From contig CALPUT020000088.1 of the NCBI GenBank assembly GCA_943326825.2, forward strand, positions 1 to 8,863: DNA of 8,863 nt, in the 5' to 3' direction. Below, one piece after another: positions 1 through 7,100 of this stretch. Origin of the DNA: Chryseobacterium gleum. Lineage in GTDB: Bacteria; Bacteroidota; Bacteroidia; Flavobacteriales_D; Crocinitomicaceae. Made by a program: the position numbers and the translations under genes. The notes below the pieces were generated by a model. That model was not told where the DNA came from, searched no databases, and saw only the letters and a program-made list of their open reading frames with translations. Position 1 is the stretch's first letter. Every line of letters begins with the position of its first letter.

Positions 1-744
1 GTTGTTATTTCTTCAAATGATTCAGATAATTCAATCTGCACAGGATCTTCTGTAACATTTACAGCAACACCTACAAATGGAGGAACAACACCTTCTTATC
101 AATGGAAATTAAATGGAACAAATGTAGGTACAAATAGTGCTACATATACAACTTCAGCATTGACAACTGGGCAGTCAGTAACATGTGTTATGACTTCAAA
201 TTTATCAGGAGTAACAAATTCTCCTGCGACTTCAAATGCAATTGTAACAACTGTAAATGCTATACCATCTACACCAACGATTTCTCAAGTAGGTTCTCAA
301 CTGACATCAAGTTCTACAACTGGAAATCAATGGTATTTAAATGGCAATATTATTTCAGGAGCAACAAGTCAAACTTATCATGTATTGCAGACAGGAAACT
401 ATACCGTTGTTGTTACTTCAAACGGATGTAATTCATCTGTGTCAGCTATTTCAAATGTTGATGTAACAGGAATAAATGAAGTGAATGTTGAAACCTCAAC
501 TATTTCAATTTATCCGAATCCAAATAATGGACAATTTACTTTAACATTTTCAACTGTAGAGTTAATGAATTACACCATTAAATTACACGATGCAAATGGT
601 AGATTGATTTTTGAAAATGAATTGAAAAACTTTATAGGGATTTATTCAAAAGAGGTTGATGTTACAAAAAATGGTAAAGGTGAATACTTCTTATCAATAA
701 CGAATTCAAATAATCAGAAAATTGAAAAAGTAATAGTTTACTAA
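1..744 (+). CDS. Ig-like repeat protein with type A T9SS sorting domain (5' end missing)
   Basis: Frame 1 is open from the first base to a TAA at 742-744, so the visible 247 residues are the C-terminal part of a longer protein that starts outside the window. Residues about 1-85 form an Ig-like domain of the kind repeated in Bacteroidota surface proteins (ICTGSSVTFTATP, then YQWKLNG, then VTCVMTSN). Residues about 87-153 are a second, shorter copy (NQWYLNG, YTVVVTSNGC). From about residue 165 to the end is a type A sorting domain: it opens with ISIYPNPNNGQFTLTF, has the inner strand-turn LHDANGRLIF, and ends in EYFLSITN and KVIVY. In this family the domain directs export through the outer membrane by the type IX system and is then usually cleaved as the protein is attached to the surface or released. 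The catalytic or binding part, if any, is not visible, so the specific function is unknown. No internal start should be preferred, since homology runs to the window edge. Confidence 0.93.
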   Translation, partial: VVISSNDSDNSICTGSSVTFTATPTNGGTTPSYQWKLNGTNVGTNSATYTTSALTTGQSVTCVMTSNLSGVTNSPATSNAIVTTVNAIPSTPTISQVGSQLTSSSTTGNQWYLNGNIISGATSQTYHVLQTGNYTVVVTSNGCNSSVSAISNVDVTGINEVNVETSTISIYPNPNNGQFTLTFSTVELMNYTIKLHDANGRLIFENELKNFIGIYSKEVDVTKNGKGEYFLSITNSNNQKIEKVIVY

Positions 745-764
745 TAGATATTAAAATAATTTTG

Positions 765-795
765 AAAAGGTCTTCAGTTTTGAAGACCTTTTTTT
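765..795 (+). terminator. Intrinsic terminator of the type A T9SS cargo gene
   Basis: A perfect 12-bp stem (765-776 with 781-792) closes a GTTT loop, and the 3' arm runs into seven consecutive T (789-795). It begins 20 bases after the stop codon of the upstream gene. The core AGGTCTTCA/TGAAGACCT is GC-richer than its surroundings, and the order stem then T-tract fits plus-strand termination. Confidence 0.92.
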
Positions 796-912
796 ATGAC
801 TAAAAACAGAAATAGTTCTAAATTAAAATCTAATAATTTAAAAGTTTTAACTTAAAATAAATTGATCGATAAATGCAAAAAAGAGTTATTGTTTTTAATT
901 AAAAGATCATTC

Positions 913-940
913 AAAAAAAAGCTACCCTTTTCTGGATAGC
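913..940 (-). terminator. Intrinsic terminator of the 3-hydroxybutyryl-CoA dehydrogenase gene
   Basis: Read on the minus strand, GCTATCC (940-934) pairs with GGGTAGC (927-921), with one T·G wobble, around an AGAAAA loop, and is followed by eight T (920-913). It lies about 20 bases past the dehydrogenase stop codon. On the plus strand the wobble becomes a C/A mismatch and no T-tract follows, so it serves the minus-strand gene. Together with the terminator at 765-795 it insulates the two convergent genes. Confidence 0.88.
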
Positions 941-961
941 CTCTTTAGATAGATTCTATTT

Positions 962-1867
962 TTAACCAACAAGTACTTTTTTCTTGAAGTTATCAGCAAC
1001 AATTAAATCTTTCGTTCCATGATTCCATGAATAAAAACCTTCTCCTGATTTAACACCTTTTTTACCAGCAACAACCATGTTAACTAATAAAGGACAAGGT
1101 GCATATTTTGGATTTCCAAAACCATTATGTAGAACTTCTAAAATTGCTAAACATACATCTAAGCCAATAAAATCAGCTAATTGCAATGGACCCATTGGAT
1201 GAGCCATTCCTAATTTCATTACCGTATCTATTTCTTCAACACCAGCAACTCCTTCATACAAAGAACAAATTGCTTCATTAATCATTGGCATTAATATTCT
1301 ATTCGCAATAAAACCAGGATAATCATTAACTTCTACAGGAACTTTATTTAGTTTTTTTGAAATTTCCATAATTGTATTTGTAACTTCATCAGTAGTAGAA
1401 TACCCTCTAATAATTTCTACTAATTTCATTACAGGAACAGGATTCATAAAGTGCATTCCAATCACTTTTTCTGGACGAGAAGTTACTGATCCAATTTTAG
1501 TAATTGAAATAGAAGAGGTATTAGATGCTAAGATTGTATTTTGATCGGTGAATTTATCTAAATCAGCAAATATTTTCAATTTTAAATCAATGTTTTCTGT
1601 AGCTGCTTCCACAACTAAATCAACATTTTTCACACCTTCTTCAATTGAAGTATAAGTTGTAATATTATTTAATGTTTGAGTTTTTTCTTCCTCTGATAAA
1701 CTACCTTTAGTTACTTGACGATCCAAGTTTTTACTAATTGTAGTCATTCCTTTGTCAAGTGATGTTTGAGCGACATCAATTAAAGAAACGTTGTATCCAA
1801 ATTGTGCAAATGTATGAGCAATTCCATTTCCCATTGTTCCAGCACCAATTACAGCAATGTTTTTCAT
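962..1867 (-). CDS. hbd: 3-hydroxybutyryl-CoA dehydrogenase (3-hydroxyacyl-CoA dehydrogenase family)
   Basis: The 301-residue protein is a cytoplasmic NAD(P)-dependent oxidoreductase that interconverts (S)-3-hydroxybutyryl-CoA and acetoacetyl-CoA, a step in fatty acid beta-oxidation and butanoate metabolism. The N-terminal Rossmann domain has the dinucleotide-binding motif GAGTMG at residues 8-13, with an acidic D31 at the end of the second strand, which favours NAD. The catalytic set of the family is present with the expected spacing: S118, H139 (in GMHFMNPVPVMKLVEII), E151 and N189 (in PGFIANR). The C-terminal helical dimerisation domain (about 185-301) includes AHPMGPLQLADFIGLD and ends near KSGEGFYSW. 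Its length is that of the single-function short enzymes, with no enoyl-CoA hydratase fused. The ATG at 1867 sits directly before the Rossmann strand, so the start is secure; there is no clear Shine-Dalgarno site, only A-rich sequence. It is a single-gene unit with no thiolase, crotonase or acyl-CoA dehydrogenase gene beside it. The symbol hbd is by family; paaH or fadB2-type naming is also possible. Confidence 0.96.
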   Translation of the reverse strand: MKNIAVIGAGTMGNGIAHTFAQFGYNVSLIDVAQTSLDKGMTTISKNLDRQVTKGSLSEEEKTQTLNNITTYTSIEEGVKNVDLVVEAATENIDLKLKIFADLDKFTDQNTILASNTSSISITKIGSVTSRPEKVIGMHFMNPVPVMKLVEIIRGYSTTDEVTNTIMEISKKLNKVPVEVNDYPGFIANRILMPMINEAICSLYEGVAGVEEIDTVMKLGMAHPMGPLQLADFIGLDVCLAILEVLHNGFGNPKYAPCPLLVNMVVAGKKGVKSGEGFYSWNHGTKDLIVADNFKKKVLVG

Positions 1868-1980
1868 ATGTTATTTATTTTTTTTTAAGGTTTATGATTT
1901 GCTTTAATATTTATTAATTTTGATAAATTATTACTATAGCCTTATTTCATAGTTATCCTTTATTTTCATTTAATTATAGA

Positions 1981-2008
1981 CAAATATAATGAATTTACTA
2001 TTTCCAAA
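1981..2008 (-). promoter_or_regulatory. Candidate promoter of the dehydrogenase gene
   Basis: On the minus strand TATATTTG (1988-1981) matches the Bacteroidota -7 consensus TAnnTTTG exactly. A TTTG (2008-2005) lies 16 bases further upstream as a possible -33 element; this spacing is a little shorter than usual. Transcription would start near 1975, giving a leader of roughly 105 bases before the ATG at 1867. In sequence this AT-rich, an exact match can occur by chance. Confidence 0.4.
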
Positions 2009-2083
2009 AATTGTGAGGTTATTTTCATATTTATTTATAAAAGACAATTTAACATGATATTTATAAATTATTATTCAAACTAG

Positions 2084-2106
2084 ATGTATATATAGAATAA
2101 ATACAT
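2084..2106. repeat. Inverted repeat upstream of the MutS-like gene
   Basis: ATGTAT (2084-2089) and ATACAT (2101-2106) form a perfect 6-bp dyad with an 11-bp spacer. It ends ten bases before the candidate -7 element at 2117, so it covers the place where a -33 element or an operator would lie. The arms are only A/T plus one G/C pair, so chance is a serious alternative. Confidence 0.2.
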
Positions 2107-2116
2107 ATCTTTTGGT

Positions 2117-2124
2117 TAGATTTG
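2117..2124 (+). promoter_or_regulatory. Candidate -7 promoter element of the MutS-like gene
   Basis: TAGATTTG is an exact match to the Bacteroidota TAnnTTTG consensus and ends 13 bases before the GTG start at 2138. No TTG is seen at the usual -33 distance. If it is used, transcription would begin around 2129-2131 and the mRNA leader would be only about 7-9 bases, that is, nearly leaderless. Confidence 0.4.
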
Positions 2125-2137
2125 AAATTAAAAAAAA

Positions 2138-3904
2138 GTGGGGAGAAATTCATATTACACTGATCGAATTATAACGTTGAATAATTCATTTAAAAAGGCT
2201 CAAAAGAAATACCAATTCTATACCTTTTTAAGGTTGGTCTTTTTTATTTTATCAGTAGCTTCAATATTCATTTTTTGGAATTCTAGTTTTATGATATTAG
2301 GCCTTGTTTCGACTTTTTGTTTATTTCTTTTTTCTGTTAGTTTGTCGGTTGATGCAAAATATTTAAGGGACAAATTGTTGATTTTAATAGAAATTAATAA
2401 AAATGAAATAGATGCTTTAAAAGGAGATTGGTCGATGTTTGACGAAGGTAGTGAATACAAAGATTCAAAACATGCTTATACCTTTGATTTAGATGTTTTC
2501 GGTACTAAAAGTATATTTCAATTAATAAATCGATCCGTATCCCAAGAAGGAAAAAATAAATTAGCATCTATTCTTCAACATGGTAGTTCAAATATTAATT
2601 TGAATAATAAAGCAATAGAAGAATTATCTAAAAATATTGAATGGTGCCAGGAATTTATGTCTGAAGGTGTGGTGTTAAAGAAAGAAAAAGGTTATCCGAA
2701 ATCACTTGCTAGTCTTGTTGATTTTAATGTTTTGATTCCGAAAGGTTTAGTTTTTTTTAGAGTGTTTTTACCAATTTTAGCTTTTACATCTACTTTTTTA
2801 TATTCATATAGTATAATTAATGGACTTCTATTTTCTGTTATTTTTTCATTGATTTTGTTGCCTCAAATGCTCTTCTTAAAGAATACAAATACAATGTCTT
2901 TAAGTGTTTCAGATCAATCGTCTAGAGTTCGTATTCTCTTAAAGCAGTTGCAATTATTTAATAATTTGGACATTAAAGATCCTGAATTTAAACAAAAGCA
3001 GGAGCTTTTTTTTAAGAAAAATGAAAGTGTATTATCTTCAATGAAACAATTTGAAAAACTGATAAAACGATTTGAATTTAGATTGAATTTATTGGTTGGT
3101 GTTATTTTGAATTTCTTTTTATGTTGGGATTTTCAAATGATTTATCAATTAAATAATTGGATAAACGATAATAAGGATAAATTAAATGAATGGGAAGATA
3201 GCATAGCAGAAATTGAAGTTTGGATTTCAGGGGCAATTTTGAGGTTTAATTATAAAGATTCAACTTTCACCGAGTTTAACGATCAAAATTTAATAATAAT
3301 AAATGGTTTAAGTCATCCGTTTATTGATTCGAAAAAGAAAATTACAAATAATGTCATTATTAATAATGATCAAAATTTTCTGATTATTACCGGCCCTAAT
3401 ATGGCTGGTAAGAGTACTTATCTAAGAAGTTTAGGCTTAGCATTTATATTTTCAAATGCCGGATTTCCTGTATTAGCAGATTCATGTTCAATTCCTAGAT
3501 TGAAACTTTTTACAAGTATGCGAACATCTGATGATTTAACAAGTGAAAGCTCCTATTTTCATGCTGAATTAGTTAGATTAAGATTTATAATGGATGCAAT
3601 TGAAAAAGGAGAAAAGGTTTTTATTATGCTAGATGAAATATTGAAAGGAACAAATAGTAAAGACAAAGAAATTGGATCTACCAAATTTTTGCAGAAATTA
3701 TCAAGGTTAAATGCAAAAGGTGTAATAGCAACACATGATTTATCTCTTTGTAAACTTTCAGAAGATTCCTCTTATTTTAAAAATATGTATTTTGATTCTA
3801 CGATTGAAAATGATGAGTTATATTTTAGTTATCAAATAAATGAAGGTATTTGTCAAAATATGAATGCATCTTTTTTATTATCTAAAATGAAATTAGTAGA
3901 TTAA
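2138..3904 (+). CDS. Membrane-anchored MutS-like ATPase
   Basis: This 588-residue protein has the C-terminal ATPase of MutS but not the N-terminal mismatch-recognition domain. Residues about 27-50 and 51-72 are two hydrophobic segments; about 203-225 and 226-247 are two more, and 314-335 may be a fifth, so it is probably an inner-membrane protein. Between them, residues 116-147 (FDLDVFGTKSIFQLINRS onward) resemble the MutS core domain. The ATPase shows GLSHPFI at 390-396, Walker A GPNMAGKST at 419-427, the MutS signature MRTSDDLTSESSYFHAEL at 461-478, Walker B VFIMLDE at 494-500 followed by GTNSKDKE, and the switch histidine ATHD at 531-534. The start is GTG: an in-frame TAA (2129-2131) lies just upstream and the first in-frame ATG is residue 52, inside the membrane region. 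Related proteins annotated only as MutS family are common in Bacteroidota. Canonical mismatch repair is unlikely without a recognition domain; the true role is unknown. It stands alone, with no mutL nearby. Confidence 0.9.
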   Translation: MGRNSYYTDRIITLNNSFKKAQKKYQFYTFLRLVFFILSVASIFIFWNSSFMILGLVSTFCLFLFSVSLSVDAKYLRDKLLILIEINKNEIDALKGDWSMFDEGSEYKDSKHAYTFDLDVFGTKSIFQLINRSVSQEGKNKLASILQHGSSNINLNNKAIEELSKNIEWCQEFMSEGVVLKKEKGYPKSLASLVDFNVLIPKGLVFFRVFLPILAFTSTFLYSYSIINGLLFSVIFSLILLPQMLFLKNTNTMSLSVSDQSSRVRILLKQLQLFNNLDIKDPEFKQKQELFFKKNESVLSSMKQFEKLIKRFEFRLNLLVGVILNFFLCWDFQMIYQLNNWINDNKDKLNEWEDSIAEIEVWISGAILRFNYKDSTFTEFNDQNLIIINGLSHPFIDSKKKITNNVIINNDQNFLIITGPNMAGKSTYLRSLGLAFIFSNAGFPVLADSCSIPRLKLFTSMRTSDDLTSESSYFHAELVRLRFIMDAIEKGEKVFIMLDEILKGTNSKDKEIGSTKFLQKLSRLNAKGVIATHDLSLCKLSEDSSYFKNMYFDSTIENDELYFSYQINEGICQNMNASFLLSKMKLVD

Positions 3905-4097
3905 TTATTTAGGATTTCAATTTTAAGAAGTCGGCGATAGTTTTTATTTTAACATTTAAATTTTTTTTTGTTAAATATTGAATTTTTGTTTTTATGTAAA
4001 GTGTTTGTTATTAAATGTTTAATGCTTTTTCTTATCATTTAAAATAGAATAGAAAAAGATTTATTCTAGTCTATTATATTTCATTTTTGTTTTATAA

Positions 4098-4139
4098 AGT
4101 TAAATTGAAAATCAATTTTTAATTTAACTACGTTTTTTT
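4098..4139 (+). terminator. AT-rich intrinsic terminator between the MutS-like gene and the T9SS cargo gene
   Basis: A 14-bp stem (4098-4111 with 4116-4129, one G·T wobble) closes a TCAA loop and is followed, after ACG, by seven T (4133-4139). The wobble becomes an A/C mismatch on the other strand, so the plus orientation is favoured. It lies about 195 bases past the MutS-like stop codon and 17 bases before the promoter element of the next gene, so it could block read-through into it. The intervening 3905-4097 is AT-rich with no gene I can support. The stem has only three G/C-containing positions, so it may be weak. Confidence 0.6.
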
Positions 4140-4155
4140 ACTTATTTTTTTAGAA

Positions 4156-4163
4156 TATATTTG
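4156..4163 (+). promoter_or_regulatory. Candidate -7 promoter element of the large T9SS cargo gene
   Basis: TATATTTG matches TAnnTTTG exactly and ends 29 bases before the ATG at 4193, implying a leader of about 23 bases. That leader is A-rich with CAACAACAA and no Shine-Dalgarno site, as is usual in Flavobacteria. The -33 region is a T-run without a clear TTG. Confidence 0.55.
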
Positions 4164-4192
4164 TAATAATAAACTACAACAACAAATATATT

Positions 4193-7100
4193 ATGGGTCT
4201 AATATTTAGAGCTTTATTAAAAAGCGTTTTTATATTTTTAGTATCATTTCAAATATTTTCACAAACTCAATTTACGTTAAATTCTAATCAATCAGTTTCA
4301 AGTTGTAATGCTTTTATTATTGATGCTGGTGGAATTGGAGGATCAGGTTATTCAAATAATGAAAATTACATATTTACAATTTGTCCTGATCAACCAAATA
4401 AAAAAATCACTTTAGCATTCAATACTTTTTCATTGGATTTAACGGATGATAATCTATCTACAACAATTACTGATGTTGACACTATGTATGTTTATGATGG
4501 TAATAGTTCAACAGCTAATTTAATTGGAGCATATACTGGCACAACTCTATTTGGTGTAAATATTACAGCAACAAATCCTCAGGGTTGTATGACATTGAGA
4601 TTTTCTTCAAATTCATCAGGGACTGGGTTATACGGTATCAGTGCAACTTGTTTAAGACCTTGTTCTTTTCCAACAGCGGCAGCAAAAATTCTTAATGGTA
4701 TTTCAGATGATAGTATAAGAGTGTGTGTTGGTTCAAGTGTAAGTTTTCAAGATAATGGCTCGTATGCATTTATAGGATTAAATATTGAATCTTATACTTG
4801 GGATTTTATGGATGGAACAACTTCAACAGGATCAAACATTGCTCATACGTTTAATTTGCCAGGTCTATATAAGGTTCAATTAAAAGTAAAAGATAATAAT
4901 CCTGATAATACATGTTTGAATCAAAATTTAACTGATTTACAAGTTTTAGTTGGAACAATTCCGAGTTTTGAAAACTTTCCAAACGATACAACATTGTGTT
5001 TAGGAGAATCGATAGATTTGACTACGGCTCCTAATTTGTATAATGTAACATGGAATGGATTTCCCAATTCAACATCTATTGATAATGGTTGTTTAACAGA
5101 TAATCAAATAGGAATTGCTCAAAATATAAACTTAGTTCAAACTTCTTTTTTAACGGGTTCAACTATTACGAGTATTAATCAGATTCAAAGTATATGTTTT
5201 GACTTAGAGCATTCTTTTATGGGTGATTTAATCATATCTGTATTTTGTCCTAATGGTCAAAGTATGGTTTTACATCAACAAGGAGGTGGAAGTACTGATT
5301 TAGGGGTTCCAAATACGACAAATGATGTAGATTGTAATGATCCATCAACTATAGGTGTTGGAGGGAGTTATTGTTTTACACCAACTGCTTCAGATAGTTG
5401 GGTTGATTGGGTGAATAATCAAGGTGGATTTGCTCCTTCACTTCCATCTGGAGATTATGCTCCAATTCAACCTTTTTCAAATTTAGTAGGTTGTCCTACA
5501 AATGGAAATTGGAGAATTTCAGTCGTAGATAATTGGCCAGGTGATGATGGTACCTTGTTTGCTTTTGCATTAAATTTAGATCCTGCTTTAATAACTCCTG
5601 TTTCATCTTTTGAACCTCAAATAGGATTAGGTGCCGATTCTTCTTTCTGGAATTTACCTGCTTCATTTGTAACAAATCTATCATCAGATGGGGATATATT
5701 GTCTGTGAAACCAATAAATTCGGGTAATTTTAATTATCAGTATACAGTATTAGATAATTTTGGATGTAGCTTTGATACAATTGTTAAAATTACTGTAAAT
5801 CCAAATCCAACGTTATTTGCAGGAAATGATTCAACACTTTGCGGCAATTCAATAATACAGTTAAATGGATTAGTAAACAATCGAGGTGCTAATTCATCAT
5901 GTGATTTTACAATAAATTTTGTAGATGATTTTGGAGATGGTTGGAATGGAAATACTTTGACCATTACTAATAATGGAGTTTCAACAACATATAATATGAC
6001 CTCAGGTTCAACTCAAACAAAATTGTTCACTGTCCCTACTGGTTCAAATATTTCAGTAACTTTTAATGCAAATGGTTCTTTTATTAGTGAATGTAGTTAT
6101 ACGATTACGGATGAAAATGGTGTTATATTAGTTGATCAAAGCAATTCATTATCTGGTGTTGTTACTAATCAATTTGTTGCAAATTGTATAGGTAACTTTG
6201 TATATTCATGGACGGCATCTAATTTAGTTTCTGATGCTACAATATTAAACCCTCAAGTTATCAATTTTTCTAGTCAGCAAAATTTAGTTTTAACCACATA
6301 TCCTGTTGGACATTCTTTGTGCTCTATTTCTGATACGATAATAATTGAATTTAGTCCAACTCCAAATGCAGGACTTGATACTGTTATTTCTATTTGTGAA
6401 GGAGCGTCTCCTTTTGATTTATTCACTTTATTAAGAAACGCAGAACCAAATGGAATATGGAAAAATCAATCAGGAAATATTATTACAATGCCATTTGATC
6501 CAATAGTTAATAGTTCTGGAATTTATAAATACATTGTAAATAATACGTTTTGTTCTGATTCTTCAAGTGTTACTGTAAATTTAATTAATTCAGAAATAAC
6601 GAATCAGATTGTAGATAATGTATCATGTAACAGTGCAGATAACGGTTCAGTAATTATAACGGGAAATAATTTTACATCTTATGTATTAGACAATGGTGCT
6701 TTAGTAAATAATATTGTTTCGCCTTTTACTGTTAATGGTTTAGCGCCAGGTAATCATACAATTTCAATTTCAGGTCCTATAGGTTGTTCAACTTCTACTA
6801 ACTTTAGTATAAATGAACCTACACCATTACAAATTTCTGAAATTTCTAATGATACAATTATTTGCCCAGGTTTTTCGGCATCACTATATTCCATAGGTAC
6901 AGGAGGAAGTTCAGCTTATTCTTATGCATGGTTGGAAAATAATTTACCAATAGGAGTTAATAGTTCAATAATTGTTACACCTTCAGTTTCTCCATCAAAT
7001 TATTGTGTAATTCTTTCTGAAGCATGTGGTTCACCTAGCGATACTTTATGTATGAAAATTGATTTGTCAACGGAAATATTACCAGCATTAATTCCTGATA

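Noticed and set aside
183..431. An 82-codon plus-strand ORF
   Set aside because: It overlaps the T9SS cargo gene in another frame and has a low-complexity, cysteine/lysine/phenylalanine-rich composition typical of a shadow frame.
160..744. A separate 194-residue gene starting at 160
   Set aside because: The codon at 160 is TTG in the middle of an Ig-like domain, and the frame is open with clear homology back to base 1; it is an internal leucine of a truncated gene.
796..855. A 19-codon ORF right after the first terminator
   Set aside because: Its ATG follows the terminator T-tract, it has no promoter or recognisable sequence, and such short ORFs are expected by chance.
3948..3975. Inverted repeat TTTAACA/TGTTAAA with a 14-base T-rich loop
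   Set aside because: A 7-bp, nearly all A/T stem with a long loop is not distinguishable from chance in this gap.
5496..5964. Minus-strand ORFs at 5496-5714 and 5737-5964 (also 7000-7212 and 2218-2460)
   Set aside because: Each lies wholly antisense to a well-supported long gene and shows no recognisable domain.
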